Assembly (NCBI GenBank): GCA_028692395.1
Contig: JAQUXP010000008.1
Location: 1 to 64,000, forward strand
Length of the DNA: 64,000 nucleotides
Origin: Lachnospiraceae bacterium
GTDB lineage: Bacteria > Bacillota > Clostridia > Lachnospirales > Lachnospiraceae
Reading direction: 5' to 3'
Under the pieces are notes generated by a model. It saw only the letters and a list, made by a program, of their open reading frames with translations. It did no database searches and had not been told where the DNA came from. A program made the position numbers and the translations under genes. Below are positions 54,517-63,167 of the stretch, piece after piece. Within the stretch, counting starts at the first letter, position 1, and each line of letters begins with the position of its first letter.

Positions 54517-56089
54517 CCTTCTGTATGTGCTGCGAACAGGATACAAGAACTGGCTCAAGAAAAATCTGAAGCGTCCTGGATTTTACTTTTATGTGATCTT
54601 CCTGGTGGCTTATGTATTTTTCTTGCTCAGTGCACTTTATGGCTGGGTGGTTACCGGAGGACATCGTGAGCCGGAAATATTTGTGATGGCACTGACAGCG
54701 ATTCTTCTGTATTTTACACCGATGAATTACCGGGCTTATGCCAACAGGAAGGGACTGAGCTTTCTGCCAAGTCACGTACATCTGATGTTTTCGGCACCGA
54801 TCTCACCCAAGAAGCTGCTGATCTTCGGCAGCCTGCAGACCTTCAGCGTGAGTATGATCCTGGAACTTATTGTGATAGTGATTGGAATCTTTTTCTTTCA
54901 GTTTTCATTGCTTCAGATGCTGCTTTATTTTCTTCTTGTCAGCTGCTTCAGTTTTGCAGTGGAATTTGCACTGATTATTTGTCTTTATGGAAATGAACGA
55001 TTCAGCACCAAAGTCATGGAGTGGATTGCAAAGATCTTCTGGTTTGTGCTTCTGGCAATGGTAGCAGTTGCCGCCGTATTCTTTTTGAAAAATGGATTTA
55101 CTTTTCAGAATGTTCTGAGTTTTCTGGTCAGCGACTGGATCTGTTATATTCCCATATTTGGGTGGCAGGTTGCCCTGATCCGGTTACTGCTTCTGGGTGC
55201 AGGAACTGCGGAACTGATCGGAAGTATCTGTTATCTGATCTATGGAGCTGTCTTGATCTTTTGTGCAGTCAGGCTTCGATGTACGGGAGCGTATTATGAA
55301 GACGCCATAAAGTTTGCAGACGATTTCCAAAAGATTATGGACAGGAGAAAAAAGGGGGATGCTACTACAGCAGGCGAAAAGAAGCTGCGGAAACATGCAT
55401 CCGTTACCTATAAGGGAAGTGGTGCCAGAGCAATTTTCTATCGTCAGCTTCTGGAATATAAAAAGAGCAGATTTTATATGTTTGGGATATCTACCCTGAT
55501 TTATGCAGGTGTAGGCATCGGCTTTCTGGTACTGCAGCGGATGGGTAAGGTACAGATCTCAGGTACTGCCGCTTATTATGCGGTTTTTGGTATTCTGGTA
55601 TATCTGTTTCTGGTCTTTGGACAGATGCAGACAAAGTGGGACAGGGAGCTTGAGAATCCCTATGTGTTTATGATCCCTTCCAGTTCCTTCTCTAAGCTGT
55701 TCTATGCCACTGCCCTGGAGCATGTAAAAACAATCTGTGAGGTTTTGCTTCTGGTGCTTCCCTATGGAATTGCTTTAAAACTTCCAGCTTGGTATCTGGT
55801 ACTGGTGGTGCTAGTGGCAGTTATTGCAAAAGCTGTCAAACTCTATGCAGATACAGTTACAACACTTTTTTTAGGCAATCATTTTGGAACAACGGCACGC
55901 CAGATGCTTCGGATGCTCATCGAGTCGATACTGCTTGGCATCGCTTTTCTGATCGGATTGGTCTGCCATATGATAGCGGGACCATTCCCAGCGGTGGTGG
56001 CTGCCGGGATTTACCTGACGGTGGCTGCAGTGGCACTTATGATTGCAGGGGCAGGTGCATTTGCACGTATGGAGTACCAGGCAGGTTAA
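54509..56089 (+). CDS. ABC exporter membrane protein
   Basis: About 526 residues with 10-12 predicted helices and a basic cytoplasmic stretch (about 270-300). The N-terminus, YVLRTGYKNWLKKNLKRPG, and APISPKKLLIFG resemble the poorly known permeases paired with small ATPases in Firmicutes. ATG 54509 has GAAGGTGA ahead; GTG 54500 is an alternative. Substrate unknown. Confidence 0.82.
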   Translation: MNSLLYVLRTGYKNWLKKNLKRPGFYFYVIFLVAYVFFLLSALYGWVVTGGHREPEIFVMALTAILLYFTPMNYRAYANRKGLSFLPSHVHLMFSAPISPKKLLIFGSLQTFSVSMILELIVIVIGIFFFQFSLLQMLLYFLLVSCFSFAVEFALIICLYGNERFSTKVMEWIAKIFWFVLLAMVAVAAVFFLKNGFTFQNVLSFLVSDWICYIPIFGWQVALIRLLLLGAGTAELIGSICYLIYGAVLIFCAVRLRCTGAYYEDAIKFADDFQKIMDRRKKGDATTAGEKKLRKHASVTYKGSGARAIFYRQLLEYKKSRFYMFGISTLIYAGVGIGFLVLQRMGKVQISGTAAYYAVFGILVYLFLVFGQMQTKWDRELENPYVFMIPSSSFSKLFYATALEHVKTICEVLLLVLPYGIALKLPAWYLVLVVLVAVIAKAVKLYADTVTTLFLGNHFGTTARQMLRMLIESILLGIAFLIGLVCHMIAGPFPAVVAAGIYLTVAAVALMIAGAGAFARMEYQAG

Positions 56090-56145
56090 ATAGATGGGTT
56101 AATTTTATGTAAAAACATGTTGGACTATATACTTTTATGTGATAA

Positions 56146-56183
56146 AATGGTGCTCAGGTGCAGTGAATCTGAGCATCATTTTT
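56146..56183 (+). terminator. Terminator after the ABC exporter genes
   Basis: AATGGTGCTCAG (56146-56157) pairs with CTGAGCATCATT (56169-56180) with one mismatch, followed by a T-run. Confidence 0.65.
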
Positions 56184-56209
56184 GCTGTGAAAAAGAGGAG
56201 GGGAAAGCT

Positions 56210-57724
56210 ATGGAAGCTTATACACCGGCGTTATACGCCACATTTTGGGCACTGGTTCCACCATTGGTGGCGATTGTGCTCGCTCTGATTACGAAAGAAG
56301 TATACAGTTCGCTGTTTATCGGAATTGTAGTTGGTGCTTTGTTTTATTCCGGGTTCGCGTTCGAAGGAACGGTACTTCATGTATTTAATGACGGTTTTGT
56401 GGGGGTATTGACAGATCCCTCCAATATGGGAATTTTGATATTCCTTGTTTTACTGGGATCTATGGTAAGTCTGATGAATCGGGCAGGAGGCTCAGCGGCC
56501 TTTGGACGCTGGGCGGGAAAGCATATCAAAACCAGGGTGGGAGCACAGCTGGCCACGATCATGCTTGGAATCCTGATTTTTATCGATGACTACTTTAATT
56601 GTCTGACTGTGGGAAGCGTGATGCGTCCGGTTACAGACCGGCATCAGGTATCCAGAGTGAAGCTGGCTTATCTGATCGATGCAACAGCGGCACCGGTGTG
56701 TATTATCGCACCGATTTCATCCTGGGCTGCAGCAGTCAGTGGATTTGTCGAGGGAGAAGACGGGTTTTCCATCTTTATCAGTGCCATTCCCTATAACTTT
56801 TATGCACTTCTTACGATCGTTATGATGGTTGCACTGGTAGTGATGAAAGTGGATTTTGGACCCATGGCAAAATATGAAAAAAATGCTGCCGCCGGTGATC
56901 TTTTCTCAGATGGAAAGACCGTAGAAGAGCATGAGGAACACACCACAGTAAATCCCAGGGGCTCCGTAGCGGATCTTCTGGTGCCGATCATTGCCCTGAT
57001 TTCCTGCTGTGTCGCAGGGATGCTTTATACCGGAGGCTTTTTCAGCGGAGAAAGCTTTGTCAACGCATTTTCCAACAGTGATGCATCGGTAGGACTGGCT
57101 CTTGGAAGCATCTTTGCACTGATGATCACCATTGGTTTTTACCTGATCAAGCGGGTTATGACCTTCAGCGATTGTATGGGATGTTTTCCGGAGGGCTTTA
57201 AGGCCATGGTTCCTGCAATCCTGATTCTGACCTTTGCCTGGACGCTGAAATCTATGACAGACAGTCTGGGTGCAGCAGAATTCGTTGCGGCGATGATGAA
57301 ACAGTGTGCGGGGGGACTGATGAACTTCCTTCCGGCAATTATCTTCCTCGTAGGATGCGGACTTGCCTTTGCAACAGGAACCTCCTGGGGAACCTTTGGA
57401 ATCCTGATTCCCATCGTTGTCAATGTGTTCTCAGGGACAAATCATACCATGATGATTATCTCCATCTCTGCCTGTATGGCAGGTGCTGTCTGCGGCGATC
57501 ACTGTTCACCAATCTCAGATACCACCATTATGGCCAGTGCCGGTGCTCAGTGTAATCATGTGAACCACGTCACTACACAGCTTCCTTATGCACTGACAGC
57601 AGCGGTCATCAGCTTTGTGACCTATGTGATAGCCGGATTTACAAAAAGTGCACCGATCTCTCTGGCAGCAGGTGTAATCCTGATGCTTGGAACCCTATTT
57701 CTATTAAAGAAACGTCAAAATTAG
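56210..57724 (+). CDS. NhaC-family Na+/H+ antiporter
   Basis: About 504 residues with 11-12 predicted helices. Key stretches are FIDDYFNCLTVGSVMRPVTD and GDHCSPISDTTIMASAGAQCNHVNH, typical of NhaC-type exchangers and related carboxylate/Na+ exchangers. It may act in pH or sodium balance, or exchange organic acids; the substrate is not decided by sequence. ATG 56210 has GAGGAGGGG about eight bases ahead; earlier ATGs lack a site. Confidence 0.88.
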   Translation: MEAYTPALYATFWALVPPLVAIVLALITKEVYSSLFIGIVVGALFYSGFAFEGTVLHVFNDGFVGVLTDPSNMGILIFLVLLGSMVSLMNRAGGSAAFGRWAGKHIKTRVGAQLATIMLGILIFIDDYFNCLTVGSVMRPVTDRHQVSRVKLAYLIDATAAPVCIIAPISSWAAAVSGFVEGEDGFSIFISAIPYNFYALLTIVMMVALVVMKVDFGPMAKYEKNAAAGDLFSDGKTVEEHEEHTTVNPRGSVADLLVPIIALISCCVAGMLYTGGFFSGESFVNAFSNSDASVGLALGSIFALMITIGFYLIKRVMTFSDCMGCFPEGFKAMVPAILILTFAWTLKSMTDSLGAAEFVAAMMKQCAGGLMNFLPAIIFLVGCGLAFATGTSWGTFGILIPIVVNVFSGTNHTMMIISISACMAGAVCGDHCSPISDTTIMASAGAQCNHVNHVTTQLPYALTAAVISFVTYVIAGFTKSAPISLAAGVILMLGTLFLLKKRQN

Positions 57725-57867
57725 GGAAAGAAACAAAAAAATCGTAATTAAAGCTTTACGAATCGACAAGTTTGTGAGAAAATAAACATAGTTCTGTGAA
57801 GAATATTTTTCACGGAAAAGTACATCAAGTACATATTTCAAGTTACATATTGAAAGGAGTCAAACGA

Positions 57868-58560
57868 ATGATTTATTCACACGAAGTAGAAACGATGTGC
57901 CCGGTAGCACAGGGCGTGCATCACGGCGCAGCTCCGATTCCTGAAGAAGGAAAATGGGTTCAGTCAAAAGAAATTAAAGACATCAACGGCCTTACACATG
58001 GTATTGGCTGGTGTGCACCTCAGCAGGGCGCATGTAAGCTGACCTTAAATGTTAAGGACGGTATTATCCAGGAGGCTCTTGTTGAGACAATCGGATGTTC
58101 AGGTATGACTCATTCAGCTGCTATGGCATCTGAGATTCTTCCTGGAAGAACTTTATTAGAGGCTTTAAATACAGACCTTGTATGTGATGCAATCAACACT
58201 GCTATGAGAGAGTTATTCTTACAGATTGTATACGGCAGAACACAGAGTGCATTCTCAGAGGACGGACTTCCAATCGGAGCTGGTCTGGAAGATTTGGGAA
58301 AAGGACTTCGTTCTCAGGTTGGTACGATGTACGGAACCCTGAAAAAAGGACCTCGTTACCTTGAGATGGCTGAAGGCTATGTAACCGGAATTGCTCTTGA
58401 CGAAGATGACCTGATCATCGGTTATAAATTCATCAACTTTGGTAAATTCATGGACTTTATGAAAGCCGGAGACGATGCACAGACCGCTCTTACAAAATCA
58501 GAGGGTCAGTATGGTCGTGTGGATGATGCAGTTAAGATCGTAGATCCACGTAAAGAGTAA
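57868..58560 (+). CDS. IscU-like Fe-S cluster scaffold protein
   Basis: 230 residues. Cysteines at 11, 49, 56, 77 and 106 include GWCAPQQGACKL and IGCSGMTHS, the pattern of Fe-S assembly scaffold (IscU/NifU-like) proteins found next to GGGtGRT genes in anaerobes. Start ATG 57868 follows AAAGGAG. Seventeen bases before the next gene, so they form one unit. The matched partners argue for a shared, still unknown Fe-S-linked role. Confidence 0.82.
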   Translation: MIYSHEVETMCPVAQGVHHGAAPIPEEGKWVQSKEIKDINGLTHGIGWCAPQQGACKLTLNVKDGIIQEALVETIGCSGMTHSAAMASEILPGRTLLEALNTDLVCDAINTAMRELFLQIVYGRTQSAFSEDGLPIGAGLEDLGKGLRSQVGTMYGTLKKGPRYLEMAEGYVTGIALDEDDLIIGYKFINFGKFMDFMKAGDDAQTALTKSEGQYGRVDDAVKIVDPRKE

Positions 58561-58577
58561 AGAAGGAGGAAAAGATA

Positions 58578-59588
58578 ATGGCTTTATTTGAATCATATGA
58601 AAGACGAATTGACAAAATTACTGAAGTATTAAAAAGCTATGGCATTTCTTCCATCGAAGAAGCAAAGCAGATCACTGTAGATGCCGGCTTAGACGTATAT
58701 TCACAGGTTGAAAAGATTCAGCCAATCTGTTTTGAGAATGCAAAATGGGCTTACACCGTAGGCGCAGCAATCGCAATCAAAAAAGGCTGTAAGAGAGCTG
58801 CAGATGCTGCAGCTGCTATCGGAGAAGGACTTCAGGCTTTCTGTATTCCAGGTTCCGTAGCTGATCAGCGTAAGGTTGGTTTAGGACATGGTAACTTAGG
58901 TAAGATGTTACTGGAAGAAGAGACAAAATGTTTTGCATTCTTAGCTGGACATGAGTCTTTCGCAGCAGCTGAAGGTGCAATCGGTATTGCCGAGAAAGCA
59001 AATAAAGTACGTAAAGAGCCACTTCGTGTTATCTTGAACGGACTTGGAAAAGACGCTGCACAGATCATTTCCCGTATCAACGGATTTACTTTCGTTGAGA
59101 CAGAGATGAATTACTATACAGGCGAAGTAAAAGAAGTATTCCGTAAGTCTTATTCTGAAGGTCTTCGTGCAAAAGTTAACTGCTACGGCGCTAACGATGT
59201 AACCGAAGGTGTTGCAATTATGCACAAAGAGGGCGTTGACGTATCTATCACAGGTAACTCAACAAACCCGACAAGATTCCAGCATCCAGTTGCAGGAACC
59301 TACAAGAAAGAATGTATCGAGCAGGGTAAGAAGTACTTCTCAGTAGCATCCGGTGGTGGTACAGGACGTACACTTCATCCAGATAACATGGCAGCAGGTC
59401 CTGCTTCTTATGGTATGACTGATACCATGGGACGTATGCATTCAGATGCACAGTTCGCAGGTTCTTCCTCAGTTCCGGCTCATGTTGAGATGATGGGTCT
59501 GATCGGAATGGGTAACAACCCGATGGTAGGTGCTACCGTAGCTGTTGCAGTTTCTGTAGAGGAAGCAGCAACCGCTGGCAAATTCTAA
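58578..59588 (+). CDS. GGGtGRT protein
   Basis: The 336-residue protein is named for its motif, seen here as SGGGTGRTLHPDNMA (about residues 258-270). The family is found mainly in anaerobes and has no established function. The sequence is Gly/Ala-rich with many conserved polar residues; no membrane segments. GGAGG before the ATG. Cotranscribed with the IscU-like gene. Confidence 0.88.
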   Translation: MALFESYERRIDKITEVLKSYGISSIEEAKQITVDAGLDVYSQVEKIQPICFENAKWAYTVGAAIAIKKGCKRAADAAAAIGEGLQAFCIPGSVADQRKVGLGHGNLGKMLLEEETKCFAFLAGHESFAAAEGAIGIAEKANKVRKEPLRVILNGLGKDAAQIISRINGFTFVETEMNYYTGEVKEVFRKSYSEGLRAKVNCYGANDVTEGVAIMHKEGVDVSITGNSTNPTRFQHPVAGTYKKECIEQGKKYFSVASGGGTGRTLHPDNMAAGPASYGMTDTMGRMHSDAQFAGSSSVPAHVEMMGLIGMGNNPMVGATVAVAVSVEEAATAGKF

Positions 59589-59600
59589 ATAAAGATACAA

Positions 59601-59635
59601 AAAAGGCTTAAACTCAAGGGTTTAAGCCTTTTTTT
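59601..59635. terminator. Terminator after the GGGtGRT gene
   Basis: AAAAGGCTTAAAC pairs with GTTTAAGCCTTTTT around a 6-base loop, with T-run, and an A-run on the other side, so it can also serve the converging MerR gene. Confidence 0.88.
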
Positions 59636-59658
59636 CGTTTAGCCGGCGTTCCAGCTTG

Positions 59659-60054
59659 TTAGGAAACCTTTGAGGTCTTTTCCTGCGTTTGCGCCTCCAG
59701 TGCTTCTTTGTACCACTGACATTTATATTCTATGGTTGCCATGGTTTTTTTCAGCGATTCCATCTGACGCTCCACCTCGGCTTTCCGGTCAAGGAACATC
59801 TGATAACGCCGCTCAACGGTAGAATCACCCTGTTTGCACCATTCGAAAAAAGTGCGAATGTCTTTCAGGGGCATGCCGGTGCTTTTTAGGCATTCCAGCA
59901 TACGAAGATGATCCAGATCTTCCTGATGAAAGATACGGATGCCGCCTTCTGTGCGTTCCACAGTGTCAAGCAGACCTTCTTTATCATAATATCGTAGTGT
60001 TGGGATGGAAAGATTCATAATTTTTGATACCTCGCCAATCGAAAATGTTTTCAT
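59659..60054 (-). CDS. MerR family transcription regulator
   Basis: The 131-residue protein has an N-terminal winged helix (FSIGEVSKIMNLSIPTLRYYDKEGLL), the second DNA-contact wing (RIFHQEDLDHLRMLECLKSTGM) and a coiled-coil dimer region (about 80-120). Its C-terminus lacks a clear ligand domain and cysteines for metal sensing. It is divergent from the flavodiiron gene. GAGGTAACC precedes the ATG. Confidence 0.9.
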   Translation of the reverse strand: MKTFSIGEVSKIMNLSIPTLRYYDKEGLLDTVERTEGGIRIFHQEDLDHLRMLECLKSTGMPLKDIRTFFEWCKQGDSTVERRYQMFLDRKAEVERQMESLKKTMATIEYKCQWYKEALEAQTQEKTSKVS

Positions 60055-60073
60055 GTGGTTACCTCCATATACC

Positions 60074-60087
60074 TAAAGTGAACTTTA
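60074..60087. promoter_or_regulatory. Possible MerR operator
   Basis: TAAAGT-GA-ACTTTA dyad in the merR leader, between its promoter and start. Self-repression is possible. Confidence 0.4.
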
Positions 60088-60101
60088 TATTCATGTATGC
60101 T

Positions 60102-60131
60102 ATCGTATCATAGAGCATCCATCAGAGTCAA
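60102..60131 (-). promoter_or_regulatory. Promoter of the merR gene
   Basis: On the - strand TTGACT (60126-60131) and TACGAT (60102-60107) with 18-bp spacing. Confidence 0.45.
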
Positions 60132-60151
60132 TGCAATTAAGAAAATTCACC

Positions 60152-60180
60152 TTTATTATTTGGCTGGATTGCTTTATAAT
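60152..60180 (+). promoter_or_regulatory. Possible promoter of the flavodiiron gene
   Basis: Perfect TATAAT (60175-60180); -35 TTTATT (60152-60157) is weak but at 17-bp spacing. It leaves a 72-base leader. Confidence 0.4.
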
Positions 60181-60252
60181 AATGGAGTGAGAGATCAAAA
60201 GCATTTGATCGTATACGCTTACTAGACTTATACATATGGAGGAGAAATTGCG

Positions 60253-61416
60253 ATGAATGAAATGACAGTTACAGACAGCATCCGGTATATCGGAGTGCAG
60301 GATACCAGTATTGATTTGTTTGAAAGCCAGTATGTAGTGCCGGAAGGTATTTCCTATAATTCTTATGTAATCATGGACGAGAAGGTTACCGTGATGGATA
60401 CGGTAGATCAGCGGGCAACAGATGCCTGGCTTGCAAATCTGCGTAAAGTGCTTGAAGGAAAAAGCGTAGACTATCTGGTGGTACAGCACATGGAGCCTGA
60501 CCATGCAGGCAATATACAAAAGCTCGCCGAGTTGTATCCAAAGATGAAGCTGATTGGAAATGTAAAAACCTTTGCCATGATGAAACAGTTTTTTGACATG
60601 GACTTCACTGAGCGCACCATCGTAGTAAAAGAAGGAGACAGCATTTCCCTCGGTTCTCATACGCTTCAGTTTTATATGGCACCGATGGTACACTGGCCAG
60701 AGGTTATGGTAACCTATGAGACCAGTGAAAAGGTATTATTTGCTGCAGACGGTTTTGGAAAGTTTGGAACTACAGAGCTTGACGTGGCAGACTGGGCAAG
60801 AGAAGCACGCCGCTATTATCTGAACATCTGTGGAAAATACGGAGTACAGGTACAGGCACTTTTAAAGAAGGCAGCCACACTGGATATCTCAATGATTGCT
60901 CCGCTGCATGGACCTGTACTGAAGGAGGAGCTTGGTACTTACTTAAATTTTTATCAGACCTGGAGTACCTATGAGCCGGAGATTGACGGTGTCCTGGTAG
61001 CATTTGCATCTATTCACGGAAACACCGGAAAAGCTGCATATGAGATGGAAGAGATTCTGCATCAGGCAGGCATAGAACAGGTGAAAGTTATCGATCTTTC
61101 CAGAACGGATCTTTCTTGGGCGGTCAATGATGCATTCATGTACAGCAGGGTGATTTTTGCTGCTGCGACCTATGATGGGGGCATATTCCCCTGCATGGAT
61201 GACTTCCTGCACCACCTGAAAGCAAAAGGTTTTCAGAAGCGCACGATCGGTCTGATGGAAAATGGTTCCTGGGCCCCCATGGCGGCAAAACACATGCGTG
61301 CAATCCTTGAAACGATGAAGAATCAGACAATCGTTGAGCCTGTTGTCACAATCAAATCAACCATGACTGAGGAGAATAAAACGCAGATGAAGGAACTCGC
61401 TGCCGCAATCAAATAA
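60253..61416 (+). CDS. Flavodiiron protein (FprA-type oxygen/NO reductase)
   Basis: 387 residues. The metallo-beta-lactamase-like di-iron domain has HMEPDHAGN (His79, Glu81, Asp83, His84) with later ligands near VHWPEVM, FAADGFGKFG and PLHGPV. The flavodoxin domain starts near residue 255 (AFASIHGNTGKAA) and has FAAATYDGGIFPCMDD. It reduces oxygen to water (or NO) with electrons from a rubredoxin or similar donor, protecting an anaerobe. GGAGGA lies eight bases before the ATG. Confidence 0.95.
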   Translation: MNEMTVTDSIRYIGVQDTSIDLFESQYVVPEGISYNSYVIMDEKVTVMDTVDQRATDAWLANLRKVLEGKSVDYLVVQHMEPDHAGNIQKLAELYPKMKLIGNVKTFAMMKQFFDMDFTERTIVVKEGDSISLGSHTLQFYMAPMVHWPEVMVTYETSEKVLFAADGFGKFGTTELDVADWAREARRYYLNICGKYGVQVQALLKKAATLDISMIAPLHGPVLKEELGTYLNFYQTWSTYEPEIDGVLVAFASIHGNTGKAAYEMEEILHQAGIEQVKVIDLSRTDLSWAVNDAFMYSRVIFAAATYDGGIFPCMDDFLHHLKAKGFQKRTIGLMENGSWAPMAAKHMRAILETMKNQTIVEPVVTIKSTMTEENKTQMKELAAAIK

Positions 61417-61449
61417 CAATTTTATCAAACACAGAAAGGGTAGACCTGC

Positions 61450-63051
61450 ATGCAAGAAAAGAAGATCTTACACAATAAGTTTTATCTGTATCTTACGGAA
61501 TTCTTTGCCGGTATGTCTGTCATGGCTGTGGAGCTGGGTGCAAGCAGGCTTCTTGCACCTTATTTTAGTTCCTCACAGATCGTATGGACGATTATCATCG
61601 GCACCATTATGATTGCCATGGCACTTGGTAATATCTATGGAGGAAGGACGGCAGACAAGAATCCCAATCCGGACAAGCTGTATGGGAGAATTATCATTGC
61701 AGCTATATGGATTGCAGCAATACCGGTTGTCGGAAAGTATATTATCCTGCTGATCTCGGGTGTGCTGATTTTTTCGGTAAGCAGTCAGTTTTTAATCTGG
61801 GCAGCATTTGCCGCCTGTATGATTATCTTTGTTTTCCCACTGTTTCTTTTGGGAACTGTGACGCCATCTCTGGTGAAATACACGATTGACAGCCTGGAGG
61901 ACAGCGGAAAGGTGGTAGGTACTTTGAATGCGTCCAATACCATCGGAAGTATCCTTGGTACTTTTTTACCCACATTTGTGACCATCCCTTCCGTGGGAAC
62001 CTCTATTACCTTTCTCATCTTTGCAGGGATTCTTCTGGCACTTGCCCTGGTATATTTTATCAGCACAAAGACTCGTAATGTGAAAGCGGTGGCAGGCTGT
62101 GTGTTATTCGTCCTGTGCTGTATCTTTGGCTACTCTGACAGCTTCGCATTCTGGGAGAAGGATCTGACCTATGAGGGAGAGTCGGTATATAATTATCTGC
62201 AGGTAAAAGAGGATCAGGAGAATATAATCCTTTCTACAAATGTGCTGTTTGGCGTTCAGTCCATACTGAAAAAGGATCAGGCGTTGACCGGAATGTATTA
62301 CGATTACGCCATGGCAGCTCCCTACATGGCAGGAGTGAAGGAAAAAGAAGATATGAACATGCTGATTCTTGGCATGGGAACCGGAACCTACGCCACCCAG
62401 TGTGAACGCTACTTTGACAATCTCAATATCGAGGGAGTGGAGATTGATGAGAAAATCACAAATCTTGCAGAAAAGTATTTTGAGCTTCCAAAGGATGTAA
62501 AGGTTACTACCTATGACGGGCGTGCATATCTGAATGCAGTGAATAAAAAGTATGATGTGATTATGGTAGATGCCTATCAGGATATCACGATTCCTTTTCA
62601 GATGGCTTCTGTGGAATTTTTTACGCTGGTGAAGGAGCATCTGACGGAGGACGGCGTTATGGTTGTCAATATGAATATGCGTGGAAGCCGGGAGGGTAAT
62701 ATGAACCAATATCTGGCAGACACTATTTCCCATGTATTTGGAACGATCTATACAGCTGATGTAGACAATTCTACCAACCGGGAATTATTCGCTTCAAACG
62801 TGCCGGATATGCGAAAGGTTATGGAGAAAAACCAGAAGCTGGATCAGAATGCAGATGTTGCAGCACTGATGAATAAAGTATCCGGGCAGCTGACAGAATA
62901 TATACCGGGAGCATATCTGATGACGGACGACAAAGCACCGGTTGAGCTTCTGAGCATGCAGGTGATCGACGATCTGATCAGGGATGAGGTTTCTTATTAC
63001 AAAACAGTATATGAGCAGGAGGGTCTGCAGGGAGTTCTGAATAGTCTGTAG
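61450..63051 (+). CDS. Membrane-fused spermidine-synthase-like protein
   Basis: 533 residues. An N-terminal membrane half (about 10-225, seven or so helices) is fused to a soluble C-terminal domain resembling spermidine synthase. MLILGMGTGTYATQCERYF is the S-adenosyl ligand loop and IEGVEIDEKITNLAEKYF, then VTTYDGRAYLN and VIMVDAYQDITIPF match that fold. Whether it makes a polyamine is unproven; many such fusions have no tested activity. It follows the flavodiiron gene by 33 bases, so likely cotranscribed. Confidence 0.85.
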   Translation: MQEKKILHNKFYLYLTEFFAGMSVMAVELGASRLLAPYFSSSQIVWTIIIGTIMIAMALGNIYGGRTADKNPNPDKLYGRIIIAAIWIAAIPVVGKYIILLISGVLIFSVSSQFLIWAAFAACMIIFVFPLFLLGTVTPSLVKYTIDSLEDSGKVVGTLNASNTIGSILGTFLPTFVTIPSVGTSITFLIFAGILLALALVYFISTKTRNVKAVAGCVLFVLCCIFGYSDSFAFWEKDLTYEGESVYNYLQVKEDQENIILSTNVLFGVQSILKKDQALTGMYYDYAMAAPYMAGVKEKEDMNMLILGMGTGTYATQCERYFDNLNIEGVEIDEKITNLAEKYFELPKDVKVTTYDGRAYLNAVNKKYDVIMVDAYQDITIPFQMASVEFFTLVKEHLTEDGVMVVNMNMRGSREGNMNQYLADTISHVFGTIYTADVDNSTNRELFASNVPDMRKVMEKNQKLDQNADVAALMNKVSGQLTEYIPGAYLMTDDKAPVELLSMQVIDDLIRDEVSYYKTVYEQEGLQGVLNSL

Positions 63052-63167
63052 ACAGACTCCATGGTAACGCTTTACATTTCTCTGTCAATGATTTAACAGA
63101 ATAAGACTGGTAAAATCATTCCGTAAAATTTAAACTATAAGTAAAAAGAAAAAGGAATGGTGACTAG

